From Streptomyces sp. P3 (GTDB taxonomy: Bacteria; Actinomycetota; Actinomycetes; Streptomycetales; Streptomycetaceae), in assembly GCA_016893485.2 (NCBI GenBank), contig JAFEKX020000001.1, positions 1,364,001 to 1,428,000 of the forward strand: DNA of 64,000 nucleotides, in the 5' to 3' direction. The notes beneath the pieces were generated by a model. The model saw nothing but the letters and a program-made list of their open reading frames with translations, had not been told where the DNA came from and searched no databases. Made by a program: the position numbers and the translations under genes. Of this stretch, positions 42,052 to 58,681 are shown piece by piece (the first letter of the stretch is position 1; the number at the start of each line of letters is the position of its first letter).

Positions 42052-43846
42052 GTGGCCGCAATCACCGGATGGACGGACCCCGAGCGCGATCTGCGCGAGG
42101 CCGATGCCACTGTCGCTCAGCTGATCGCGGATCTCACCCCCCGCGCGCGGGGCGCCGCCTCGCTGTGGTCGGACCGGGAGGCGATGCTCGCCCATCGCGC
42201 CGACCCGACGTGTCCCCGAGGCGCCGGACTCGCCGAACTCCGGGACGACGACCGCACCATCGCGGTCGCGGTTCTCGACGGCTACCTCCAGAACACCGAG
42301 GAACTGGCCGGCACCCTCGGGGTGGAACGCGGTGCGGGACCGGCTGACGTACTGCTGCACGGATACCTGGCCTGGGGGCCGGCCGTGGCCGAGCGTCTTG
42401 AGGGCAACTTCGCATTCGCCGTCTGGGACGCACGCGCCCGGCGACTCGTCCTGGGACGCGACCGCATCGGCATCACGCCGTTGCACTACGCGCGCGGGTG
42501 ACGGCACGTTGTTCTCCTCGGATCTCGCCGCGCTGGTCGCCCATCCGCTGCTCCGGGCCGAGCTGGACGACGAGGGCCTGTGCGCCCTCATCACGCAGAT
42601 CCGTCCCCCGGCCGATCGGCCCTGCGCGGAGTACGGGAGGTTCCGGCCGGCTGCGTCGTCGTGCTCTCCGGAGCGAACGAGGAAGTGCGCCGCTACTGGA
42701 CGCTGGAGGCCCGCCCCCACGAGGACGATCTCGACGTCACGTTGGCGCGTGTGCGGGAACTGGTGGAGGACGCCATCACCCGCGATGTGCAGGGCGCCCA
42801 CCCAGCGGTGCTCCTCTCCGGCGGCCTCGACTCCAGCGCGCTGACGGGCTGGGCCACGAAGCTGACCGCTCAGCCGCCGCTCACGTTCACCGTGGCATTC
42901 GGAGACGGCGCGTCGGCGGTACCCGACCGTCCCTACTCGCAGGACGTGGCACGGATGTGGCACACCGATCACCGTGAGGTCCTCGTCCGTCCTCAGGAGC
43001 TCTCGGATCCGGTCGTGCTCGCCGAAGTGCTCGCGGCGAAGGACTACCCGTCCCCGTTCGGCGACAAGAACATCACCCCCTTCCTGTTCAGCAGGCGCGT
43101 CGCCGAGCACACCGCGGTGGCGCTCAGCGGTGAGGGGGCCGACACCGTCTTCGGCAGCCTCGGCGGCCAGATCAAGACCGGATACGAGCTGAGCACCTTC
43201 CCTGGGTGGAGAAGGCGTGGAAATGGGGTGCGCGCAGCGGACTCGGCACCAGGCTGTTCGACCCGAAACTGCTGGCCGAGATCGGGGCGGAGTCCTATCT
43301 CAACCTCAGATTCCGCGAGGCGCTCGACGAGGTGCCGCACCTGCCCGGCGACCCTCAGCGCAACCGCCTGGGCCGGCAGTACGACTACCTCACCGTCACC
43401 CGCATGCTCGACCAGGCGATCAACCACCTGAGCGCCTCGCCGCGGCCGCCGGGCTGCAACTGCGCTACCCGTTCAGCGACCACCGGCTCTTCTCCTATCT
43501 CTACAACGTGCCTGTGGAGATGAAGTGGTACGACGGGCGAGGCAAGAGCCTGCTGCGCACCCTCGCGAAGACCCTCGTCCCGGAATCGGTGCTCACCCGG
43601 CCCAAGGTGCCCTATCCGATCACCTACGCGCCGCAGTACAAGGCCGCGCTGGCGGGCCGGCTGCGCGGCCTGCTCGACGACTCGGACGCCCCCGTACGGC
43701 CGTTGATCGACCTCACCGCGGCACGCCGGATCGCCGCCGATCCCGACCTGCTCGACCGCGGCGGCTGGTTCGGCCGGGCGGACGTCGAGTTCGCGCTGAA
43801 CCTCGACGCCTGGCTGCGCCGCCTCCGTGTGCAGCCGCGCCTATGA
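42052..43846 (+). CDS. Asparagine synthetase-like enzyme lacking the glutaminase Cys
   Basis: Reconstructed length is 598 aa. The N-terminal Ntn domain (about 1-200) starts AAITGWTDPERDL where AsnB has CGI; with start GTG 42052 (AAGGA 6 nt upstream) the catalytic Cys2 is Ala. LEGNFAFAVWDARARRLVLG and DRIGITPLHYA are otherwise typical. The synthetase domain has the PP-loop VLLSGGLDSSALTGW, then ALSGEGADTVFGS and RPKVPYPI. This suggests ATP-driven amide or lactam formation without glutamine hydrolysis, as in beta-lactam synthetases, or use of free ammonia. Errors near 42497, 42640, 43201 and 43429. Confidence 0.85.
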
Positions 43847-43867
43847 ACCGCGACGAATGGATGTGCG

Positions 43868-45395
43868 ATGTACTTCCTCTTTCGTGACCAGGCAGCCAGG
43901 CACGGCACGCGTCCCGCCGTCCGCGACGAGCAACGGACGCTGAGCTACGCCGAGTTGGCCGACCGCGCCGAAGCGCTCGCCGGTTCCCTGCGCGAGCGCT
44001 TCGGCGACGACGACGTGCGGATCGGGCTCTACTGCGGGCGCACGGTCGACCTGGTGATCGCCGTGCTCGGGGTCGCCGCGGCCGGGTACACCTATGTGCC
44101 GCTCGATCCTGCCTACCCGGAGTCCCGCCTGGACTTCATGGCCAAGGACAGCGGTCTCGCCGCGATCGTCTCCGACCGCGTCCTGCCCGGAGCGCTGGCC
44201 GGGATCGACGTGCTGCGCATCGACGGTGACGACCAGGGCGCCGCGGCGCCTTCGCGGGAGGAGCTTCCGGAGCCGTCCCCGGACTCCACCGCGTACATCA
44301 TCTACACGTCCGGCTCGACCGGCAGGCCCAAGGGCGTGGCGGTCCGCCGCCGATCGGTCGCCGCGTTGGTCCGCGGTGTGCTGGACCAGTACGACTTCGG
44401 CGCGCAGGACGTCTGGACGCTTCTGCACTCCTACTGCTTCGACGTCTCGGTCTGGGAGATGTGGGGCGCGCTGGCCAGCGGCGCCACCCTGGTGGTGGTT
44501 CCCAGCGAGGTGGTGCGCTCACCGCGGGCCACGATCGACCTGATGACGCGTCACCGCGTCACGGTCATGAGCGTGGTACCCACGGTGTTCCGCTATCTGG
44601 CCGCCCATGTGCGCACGTCCGGACACTGGCCGAGCACGCTACGGCGGGTCGTCTTCGGTGGCGAGGCGGTCGACGCGGCCGATGTCAGAATCTGGCGCGC
44701 GACCGCCGGGAAGCACTGCGAGTTCATGAACACGTACGGCATCACCGAGACCACCATCTATGTCAGCACCCGGACCTTCACCGACGCCGAACTCGACGCG
44801 GCCGGGGACGAGCGGGGTTTCGCCGCCGAACTCGGCCGCCCGATTCCCGGGTGGGAGGTCGCGGTGCTCGACGACGCGGGCGTACCCGTCGCGGTCGGGG
44901 AGACCGGCGAGATCTGGGTCGCGGGGATCGGAGTCGCGGAGGGCTATGTCAACCGACCCGACCTCACCGCGGAGCGTTTCCGCATGCTGGAAGTCGGGGA
45001 GGGCCGTCCCGCCTGTTCTACCGCAGCGGCGACCTCGCCGTCCGCGCCGCGGAGGAGACGTACCACATCGTCGGCCGGGCAGACCTCCAGGTCAAGATCA
45101 ACGGTTTCCGCATCGAACCGGGAGAGGTCGAGGTGGCGTTGCGTGGGATCCCCGGAGTGCTCGACGCCGTCGTCACCGCGGGCACCAGCCGCCGCGGTGA
45201 ACCGATGCTCACCGCGCACTACACCAGTGAGTCCGGACTGAGCCCTGAGCGGCTGCGCGAACTCTTCGCGGCCGAGGTGCCCGCCCATCTCGTGCCCGGC
45301 GCATTCGTCCGCATGACCGACCTCCCCGCACCGCGTCAGGCAAGAGCGATCGCAGGGCGCTGAGTGAGGAACTCACCGAAAGCAGGTTCGCATGA
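43868..45395 (+). CDS. Stand-alone NRPS adenylation domain
   Basis: Reconstructed length is 509 aa, a single A domain: A3 [17 protein letters not shown]5 NTYGITETT, A7 FYRSGDLA, A10 Lys in TASGKSDRRAL. Pocket residues by eye: D235, V236, W239, S278, V299, G301, T322, I330, Y331; I do not recognise the code, though Val-Trp after Asp recalls small hydroxy or amino side chains such as Ser/Thr types. No carrier is fused, so it must charge a PCP in trans. Missing C near 45020 and 45330; the restored stop overlaps the next ATG. Start ATG 43868 lacks a strong ribosome site; ATG 43843, coupled to the previous stop, is possible if another indel exists. Confidence 0.85.
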
Positions 45396-48342
45396 CCGAC
45401 GAGACCGAACGCCTTCCGCTTTCCGTCAACCAGGAGGCTGTGTGGGTCGCGTGGCAGCGCGACCCCGAGCAGCGGTCGCACATCATCCCGCTCCCGTTCG
45501 AGGTGGAGGGCCATCTCGACCTGCCTCGGCTGCGCCGGGCCGTGGAGGCTCTCGCCACCAGGTATCCGCAGTTGCGTGGACGAGTCGTCGCCACCCCGGA
45601 CGGTCCCGTGCTGGACTGGTCGGACGCTCCCGCGATCCCGGTGCGGGAGACCGAACAGGCCGGCAGTCGGAAAGAGGCTCTGCGACAGCTGTGGCAACAG
45701 CCCTTCGACCTGCGCAGTGGTCCGCTGCTGCGGATCGACGTCCTGCGCCACGGTGACTCGCAGACCCTGCTGGTGGCGGCGCACCACCTGGTCAACGACG
45801 GCGCGGGCGTCCTGATCATGATGGACGCGCTGCGCGCCGCGTACAACGAGGGATCGGTCGTCGACGGGACGGCGGCCGATCTCACGGCGGCGCGCCGCCA
45901 CGCCGAGCGCACCAGAGAACTCGCCGACGGGGATTCGGGGCAGGCGCACCGCGCCTACTGGCGCGCGATCCTCGGCGACGGCGGCCCCGACTTCGAGCTG
46001 CCGCAGAACACCGGGCCGGGCGGCTACACAATGCTCGGCGACCACCTGCCCAGGGAGCTCGAGACCCGGCTGCGGGCGTCTGCCGAGGAGCACGGCGTCT
46101 CGTACGTCACGGTGCTGCTCGCCGGCTACTTCGCGCTGCTACGCCGGTACTCCGGCTCCGACGACCTCCTGGCCTTCGTGCCCTTCCACGGCAGGACGGC
46201 TCCCGAACTCGCCGACCAGGTGGGCTATTTCGTCAATCCGCTCCCTGTCCGGCACCGCATCCGCTCGTCCGACCGGTACCGCGATGTGCTGACTCGGGTA
46301 CGTCTGGAGGTCAAGGACGCTTTGCGGTTCGGCGAGCTGCCGTTGCCCAGCATCATGCGCGCGGCCGGGCTCTCCGGCCCGCAGGCCCACGCCCGGACCC
46401 ACCAGGCGCTGTTCCAGTACTGGCATGCGGGACTGCGCTCCGGCACAGACCTGCAACAGCTGGAATTCGACGGGGCCGTGCTGCGGATGTTCGACGTGGA
46501 GAGCAGCGCCGGCTTCAAACTCGCCGTCATGGTGCGGGAAGACAGCTCCGGCACCCACGTGCTGTGGAAGGACCCCGAGGGTGCCCTCGGGCTCACCCAG
46601 GTGCGGGCCATGGCCTCGGACTACCTGGACGTGCTCGCGGACATCGCGGACCGCCCGGGCTCGACCGTCGTCACCCCGCTCGCCTCGTCCGCCGATCCGA
46701 CGGCGGGCCATCCGCTGGCCGGGCCGCAGCCGGAATCCGGGCGGGAGGCCGCACCCGTCGCCACCAGTGAGCGAACAGGAATGATGGAGGTCTGGCGGGA
46801 GGTTCTGGGCGTTCCCGACATCGACTGGCACGACTCGTTCTTCGAACTCGGCGGGCACTCACTGCTGGCGGAGTCACTGATCCACTCCGTGGGCGAACGT
46901 TTCGGCGTCGAGGTGTCGCTCCACACGCTGTTCGACTACCCGCGGCTGTCGGACTTCACCGAGCAGGTGCTCGGTGCCCCCAGGCCGAGTCCGTGGACGG
47001 TGAGCCCGAGGCGGGGCCGGGCCCCGCGGAGGACGCGGACGCGCAGTGGCGGCCCTTGCCGCACCGGATGGCCCTGGGACTGAGCCGAGAGCAGCGGCCG
47101 GACGGCGTCATTCCCGCGGAGAGCATCATCTGCAAGGTCTTCGAGTTTCCCGGCATCCGTGTCGACCCGCCCCGGCTGGACCGTGCGGTGCGGTGGGCCG
47201 CGGCGGCGAACCCCTCGCTGACGGCCGAGTACCGCATCGACGCGTCACACGGCCCGCTGTACCGAACCCGCCCGCCCCGCCCCGGACTGGTGGAACTGGT
47301 GCGGGCGGCGTCGGACGACTGGGAGGCGGTGCGGCGCGTCGCGGACAAGATCGCCGCCGAGGAGATCGTGCGCGACCTGGACGTGCGCGAGGGCAAATCG
47401 CTCTACGTGGCCTGTGTGCACAGACCCGAGGCCGGCTTCGCGCTCGTGGTCAGGATCGACCACTCGGTCTGCGACGGTCTGTCCTTCAACCGCTTCCTCC
47501 GAGACGTGAGCGACGCCTACGCGACGGACGACGAACGGGAGTTCCAGGCCGGGCATACGCGTACCGATCTGGCGGACGTCGCCGTGGCGGAGCGTGTCGC
47601 GCTCGAGGACACACGTACCGAGGCGCTGCGCGCGGACTGGCGCGCCCGCCTTCCGCGGGGTGTACCGGAGATGTTCATCAACGACACGACACCCTGGTCG
47701 CAGTGCCCGCCCCACGGGAGCAACGTCCAGGTCGTGCTGCGCGGCGAGGAGTACCAGCGGCACCTGGCGGAGGCACGGCAGCACCGGGCGACCGGGTTCA
47801 TGGTCGCCACCACGAAAATCCTGCGCGCCCTGCGGCCCGTACTGCTCAATGACGAACTCGCCTTCTTCTGCCCGTTCCCCGGACGTTTCGTGCCGGAGGC
47901 CGCAGGCACCGTCGGCAACTTCGTCAACCTGCTGCCGGTGCTGGTCGACGCGCCGCGCGGCACGGACGCGCCGAGCACGCTCAAGGCGGTCCGCAACGCG
48001 ATGCTCTGGACCCTCCAGCATCAGGGGCTGCCCTTCGCCACGGTGCTCGACGAGGTGCGCGCGGTCGACCCGACGGGCGAGCAGTACCCGAAGAAGCGCC
48101 GCTCCATCTTCATCGCGGGTAACGAGCCCGACCGCTTCACGCTCGACGGCGTCTCCGCCGGCGCGCGGGTGCCCGACCTCACCTCCGCCATGTTCGATCT
48201 CAGTGTCTGGGTCACCGACACCGGCTCGGAGTTGGTCTGCTCCGCGGTCTTCCGCCGCTCGCTGCTGGATCACGAGGCGGTGTCCAAGCTGCTCACCGCG
48301 ATCGGTGCACCGTTGGAGCCCCTCCCGGACAGCGGCATGTGA
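45392..48342 (+). CDS. NRPS C-PCP-C protein
   Basis: Reconstructed length is 983 aa. C domain 1 (about 5-440) has LVAAHHLVNDGAGV. The PCP (about 465-530) has [16 protein letters not shown] domain 2 (about 555-975) has VVRIDHSVCDGLSF, with Asp in place of the first His. A missing C near 46980 separates PCP and second C domain; if it were real, the latter would start at GTG 46993. It contains no A domain, so the PCP must be charged by a separate enzyme such as the stand-alone A protein encoded just upstream, with which it overlaps (ATGA). Two condensations per protein fit a relay role. Confidence 0.85.
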
Positions 48343-48410
48343 CCGAACCCGCCACGGTTCACCGGTGTCCGAGGTCCGGCGGGGTGACCGTGCCGCAGTT
48401 GAGGGCGGCT

Positions 48411-48457
48411 GGACGGCACCCTCATCCCGGTCCCGGACCGGGATGAGGGTGCCGTCC
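48411..48457. terminator. Very strong terminator: 23-bp perfect inverted repeat
   Basis: Two perfect 23-bp arms (48411-48433 and 48435-48457; starting GGACGGCACCCTCATCCCGG) flank a single base, 68 bp after the C-PCP-C stop. It should end the left transcription unit of the cluster. The next 300 bp up to 48771 hold only the leader of the MFS gene. Confidence 0.85.
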
Positions 48458-48771
48458 TCGCTCAGGAGCCGTCGGCCTTCGACACCCCGGCCGTGAGATC
48501 GAGGCGGACCCCTGCCGGTCGGAGCGGCGCGCTATCGTGAGGGTTCGGCCGGGTGGATCCAAAAAGGGTGGGACGGGCGGTCCACACCTCACCCCGGCCG
48601 GGTCACGCGCTCCCGGGCGGCCGGGTCGTCGAACGGTCGTGGCCGTGTGCCATGCCGTAGCCCCGACCGACCCGCGCCTCGCGCCGGGTGGTCCTTTCCG
48701 GTCCCGGCATGCCGTGCGTCCACGGGCATCCTGCCGCACGCCATGACCGACGACCACAGGAAGGCCCTCCC

Positions 48772-50073
48772 GTGCACCCGTCCGCCCCCAAGGAGACCGT
48801 CGCTCCCGCGCCCCGACCGGCCGGCCGCTCCCCCGCACACCGTCCTGGATCCCCGGCCTGCTGCACGACACCGCGTTCCGCCGCTACTGGACCGCCCAGA
48901 CCGTGTCGTATCTCGGCGACCAGGTGTCCGCCCTCGCCCTCCCCCTCATCGCCGTCACCGTGGTGCACGCGGGCGCGGCCCAGATGGGCTATCTCAGCGC
49001 CGCGGTGTGGCTGCCGCACCTGCTGTTCGGGCCGCACGCCGGACTGTGGGCGGACCGCCGCAGCCACCGTCGCCGTGTCATGATCGCCGCCGATCTGGGC
49101 CGCTTCGCGCTGCTGCTCGGCCTGCCGCTCTTCTACGCCTTCGGCACGCTGACGTTCACCGTCCTGTTCACGGTGGCCTTCGGCGTCGGGCTGTTGTCGG
49201 TCCTCTTCGAAGTGTGCAACCCCCGGTGTTCAAAGCCCTGGTGCCGCCCGAGCACTACGTGGCCGGCAACTCGCTGAGCAGCGGCAGCCGGGCCATGGCG
49301 AAGGTCGTCGGCCCGAGCGCCGGCGGCTTCCTGGTGCAGGTGTTCTCCGCGCCCGTCGCCCTGCTGGTGGACGCGGTGTCGTACCTCGTCTCGGCCGTGC
49401 AGCTGGCGCGGATCGCGCCGCGGGAGGCACCGCCCTCGCACGAGCGTCCCCGGTTGCGGGCGGCCGGCCGGTTCATCCTCCGCTCCCGGACCATCCGGGC
49501 GGCACTGGCCGCCACCGCCACGGTCAACTTCTTCTGCTTCGTGACCACCACGCTCTTCGTGCTGTACGCCACGACCTCACTCGGTCTCGGCGCGGGCCTG
49601 CTGGGCACGGTGTTGGGCGCCGGGGCTGTCGGCGCGGTGGTGGGCGCCGTCTCGGCGACCCCGCTCACCCGGCACCTGGGGGTGGGCCGGACCTTCCTGC
49701 TCGGCTGCCTGGCGACCGCCGCTCCACTGCTGCTGATCCCGGCGGCCCACGGGACCAGGAGCGCGGTGCTGCCGATGCTGGTCGGCGCCCAGTTCGGCTC
49801 GGCCATGGGTGTGATCTGGATCGACATCACCGCCGCGACCCTGCTGACCTCGCAGGTCCCGGACGCCATGCGCTCCAGCGTGTTCGGCGCCTACCAGGGG
49901 TGAACCTCGGCATGCGGCCGCTCGCCGCCCTGCTCGCCGGTGCCGTCGCCGGGCCGCTCGGGCTGCGGACGACGTTGTGGATCGCAGCGGCCGGGGCCCT
50001 CACCGCCTGCCTGTGGATCCTGCCCTCGCCGCTGTCCCGCAGGACCACGCCCGAAGCCGTCCACGAGTCCTGA
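48772..50073 (+). CDS. MFS transporter, probable exporter 2
   Basis: Reconstructed length is 434 aa with about 12 helices. FRRYWTAQTVSYLGDQVSAL near the N-terminus and GLWADRRSHRRRVMIAADLG (loop 2-3) are typical of drug-exporter-type MFS proteins of the enterobactin-exporter-like group; VFKALVPPEHYVAGNSL follows. Start GTG 48772 has AGGAAGG 7 nt upstream. Three bases are missing, near 48852, 49219 and 49900; the last would truncate the protein by 56 residues. It lies between terminators, so it is its own transcription unit, probably for product efflux. Confidence 0.87.
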
Positions 50074-50107
50074 GCGGCACAACCGACAGCCGGAAGTGCC
50101 GCTCAGG
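50069..50107. terminator. Terminator hairpin after MFS gene
   Basis: CCTGAGCGGCAC (50069-50080) and GTGCCGCTCAGG (50096-50107) form a perfect 12-bp stem with a 15-nt loop that begins at the MFS stop codon. The 240 bp that follow probably hold the promoter of the large NRPS genes. Confidence 0.75.
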
Positions 50108-50350
50108 ATGCCTGTGACAGTGCCGTTCCGGCCGTCGTAGGGCGGTTAGCGTGGCTCTACCGATCGATGATCGCCGCCGCACGTACCGCGCACGCAGTTC
50201 GCATGCACCCCCGTTTTCCGGACGTCCGCCCGCGTCTGCCCGCAACCGCCGAAGCAGGGCGACCGGGACGGCGGGCGCACTTCGGCAGACCCCGGGCCGG
50301 CCGAAGTCGCCCCCTGCACCCTGGTCCTCGCCCGTCCGTCACCGCCCCTC

Positions 50351-55368
<5,018 letters not shown>

Positions 55369-55372
<4 letters not shown>

Positions 55373-58300
55373 CCACGAGCACGACTCCTCAGGCGGACCC
55401 GCAGGAGGCGCGGCGCGCGCAAGTCAGGTCGCTGCTCCTGGGCGCCCGTGCCGCCCAGCGCGCCGACGCGGCCGTGACGGCCATTCCGGTGGCCGGACCG
55501 GACGCGCGGGTGGCGTCGTACTCGCAGGAGCGGATGTGGCTCCTGGAGCAGATGATGCCGGGTTACAACACGTCCACCGTGATCAGGGTCCGGGGCGCGC
55601 TCGACACCGATGTGCTGGCCCGAAGCTTCACGGTGGTGGCCGGCCGGCACGAGGTGCTGCGGACGGTCTTCGACGAGCGGGACGGCGCCCCCGTCCCCGG
55701 GTGCTGCCGGCCGCGCCGGTCCCGGTACTGGTCCACGACGTCGTCGGGAACGACGCCGGTGAACGGTACGCGGCGGGCGTGGAGTTCGCCCGTGAACTGA
55801 TGCGCGAGCCGTTCTCGCTGGCCGACGGACCCGTCTTCCGGGTCGCCGTGGCGCGGCTGGCCGAGGACGACGCGCTGCTGGTACTGGTGGTCCACCACAT
55901 CGCGATCGACGGTACGTCGATGCGGGTGCTGTGGTCCGAACTGTCCCGGGCCTATGCGGCCCTGGCGGCGGACCGCGAGCCCGAACTGCCGCCGCTGCCC
56001 CTGCAGTACGGGGACTACGCGGCGTGGAGCCGGGCCCATCAGACGCCGGAGCGGCTGGGACACCACCTGGAGCACTGGCGGGAGCGGCTGGCCGGCGCGA
56101 GCGCCGACGAACTGCCGACGGACCGGCCCCGGCCGGCCGTGCGCACCGGGAACGGCGCCCAGTTCTCGTTCACCGTGGACGGCGAGCTGGGGGCGGCGGT
56201 CAACCGCTTCTCGCGGGAACACAACGCGACCGCGTTCATGACGCTGACGGCCGCGTTCAGCGTGGTCCTCGCCAGGCACTCGGCGACCCGGGACGTCACC
56301 CTGGGTACGCCGATCGCCGGCCGGGAGCGTCCCGAACTCGACGGGCTGATCGGTTACTTCGTCAACACCCTGCTGATCCGCACCGAGTTGGCCGACGACC
56401 CGTCGTTCGAGGAACTGCTGGCCCGCACCCGCGCGAACACCCTCGCCTCCTACGAGCATCAGGAACTCCCCTTCGAGGCCTTGCTGGAGGAGCTCCAGCC
56501 GGAGCGGGACCCGAGCCGCAACCCGCTGTTCCAGGTGCTCTTCGCGCTGGGCGACGAGGAGACCGACGACCTGGTGCTGCCCGGTCTGGCGACCGAGCGG
56601 GTGGAACTGGTCGACGGAAAGTCGCGGTTCGACCTGAACGTGGCCCTCACGCGCTCCGGCGACACGTTCTCAGGGATCGCCTACTACGAGTCGGACCTGT
56701 TCGAGCCGGCGACGATCAGCCGGCTGATGCGGCACTTCGTCACCTTCCTGCGCAACGCGCTGGCCGAGCCGGGCCGTCCCGTCTCCGGTGTCGGCATGGT
56801 CGACGCGGGCGAACGCGAGCGGCTGCTGGCCGCAGGGCTGGGTGAACGTGTGGAGTTCTCCGGTGGTCTGTTGACGGATCTGGTGGACGCGGTGGCGGCG
56901 GCGAGCCCGCACGCACCGGCGGTCACCGACTCGGAGACCACGCTCTCCTACGCCGACCTCATCGGCCGCGCCAACCACCTGGCCGCCCGACTGCGCGACG
57001 CCGGAGTCGTCGCCGACACCCCGGTCGGCCTCTGGATGGACCGCTCCACCGAAATGACCGTCACCCTCCTGGCCATCCTCAAAGCAGGCGGCGCCTTCGT
57101 CCCCCTCGACCCGGACCTGCCCATCGGCCGCGCGGTCCAGGTGCTCACCGACGCGGGTACCCCGGTGGTCTGCGCGGACGCGGAGCGGGTGGCCCTGCTC
57201 GCCGGCGCCCACGACGGGGCCGGGGCCGGGTGCGCGGTGCTGGACTGCGGTCCTGGGACGCTCACCAAGTCGTCCCCGGACGCCCCCGACAGCGGAGTCA
57301 GGGGCGACCACCTGGTCTCCGTGTATTACACGTCCGGCTCGACCGGTACTCCCAAGGGTGTCGCCTCCACCCACGCCGGCTGGACCAACCGCATCCAATG
57401 GATGCAGGCCCAATACCCCCTCACCCCCGGCGACACCGTCCTGCACAAAACCGTCCTCAGCTTCGACGACTCAGCCGTCGAAATCCTCTGGCCCCTCATC
57501 GCCGGCGCCACCGTCGTCATGCTCCCCCGGCCTCCACCGCGACCCCCGCGCCATCGCCGACTGGAGCAACCACCACCACATCACCGCCCTCCACTTCGTC
57601 CCCTCCATGCTCAGCCTCTTCCTCGACGAAATCACCCCCACCCGACAACCCCTCACCCACCTCCGCCACGTCATCTCCAGCGGCGAAGCCCTCCGCCCCG
57701 ACCTCGTCACCAAATTCCACCACCGACTCGCCCACACCCCGCCCACCTCCACAACCAATGGGGCGCCACCGAAGTCTCCATCGACTCCACCAGCCACACC
57801 TGCACCACCGACGACCACGAAGCGGACGTCCCGCTGGGCCGTGCCATCGCCAACAACGAGGTGCTGCTGCTGGACGAGGGCCTCAACCCCGTCCCGGACG
57901 GGATCCCCGGCGAGCTGTATCTGGCCGGCGTGGGCCTGGCCCGCGGCTACCTCGGCGACGCCCGCAAGACCGCGGCGGCCTTCCTGCCGCATCCCGAAGT
58001 GCCCGGCGTACGGCTGTACCGCACGGGCGACCGGGGCATCCGACGCGCCGACGGTTCCCTCGTTTTCCTGGGACGCGCGGACAGTCAGGTCAAGATCCGC
58101 GGCATCCGCATCGAACCCGCCGAGATCGAACACACCCTCCGCCGCCACCCCACCGTCAACGACGCCGTCGTCACCACATGGGAACCCACCCCCGGCGACC
58201 ACCGCCTCGCCGCCTACATCACCCCCACCACCCCACAACCACCACCGACGACGAACTCATCGCCGACCTCAACACCCACCTCGCCGACCGACTCCCCCTC

Positions 58301-58681
58301 TACATGATCCCCTCCACCATCACCGTCCTCGACCACATCCCCCTCAACGCCAACGGCAAGACCGACCACCGCGCACTACCCCAACCCACACCCCACACCC
58401 ACACCAAAACCACCCCACCCAACGGACCAGCCGAAGAACTCATCGCCGGAATCTGGACCGACGTCCTCAACCAACCCGACCTCGACATCCACGCCAACTT
58501 CTTCGCCCTCGGCGGACACTCACTACTCGCCACCCGCATCGTCTCCCGACTCCGCACCACCCTCTCCCCCGACATCCCCCTCGCCCTCATCTTCGACAAC
58601 CCCACCATCCACACCATGGCCGAAGCGGTCGGACACCTCCTGCCCGTGTCCGGTACGGCCGACGGGAGGACGTCCCTATGA
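55369..58681 (+). CDS. NRPS C-A-PCP extension module
   Basis: Reconstructed length is 1104 aa. A short linker (1-40) precedes the C domain (about 45-470) with [20 protein letters not shown] and active [12 protein letters not shown]. The A domain (about 480-990) has the same pocket as the second A domain of the preceding protein (D-D-V-H-I-S-Q-I-D by eye), so both should load the same residue, possibly the 2,3-diaminobutyrate made by the right-end genes. [16 protein letters not shown]. Errors near 55700, 57528, 57740 and 58235. Starts with ATG 55369 after GAAAGGAG, coupled to the gene before; stop overlaps the next start. Confidence 0.9.
56838..57880 (+). repeat. Near-identical A-domain segment, copy 2 (copy 1 at 53521-54560)
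   Basis: Second copy of the duplicated adenylation core. Where copy 1 has an extra C at 54024, this copy has the expected shorter run; where copy 1 reads five C near 54408, this copy has four. Both share the extra C in CTCCCCCGG. These differences at C runs in otherwise identical DNA show the frameshifts are run-length errors. Confidence 0.85.
58345..58620 (+). repeat. Near-identical PCP segment (other copy at 55010-55285)
   Basis: The A10-PCP region ([14 protein letters not shown] to [10 protein letters not shown]) matches 55010-55285 with only small changes and shares the same C-rich codon style. At the run before GACATCCCC this copy has five C and the earlier copy four, which causes the frameshift near 55228. 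Confidence 0.8.

Noticed and set aside
46980..47000. Separate condensation gene starting at GTG 46993
   Set aside because: Restoring one C in the run near 46980 joins it to the upstream PCP with a natural linker; no ribosome site supports GTG 46993.
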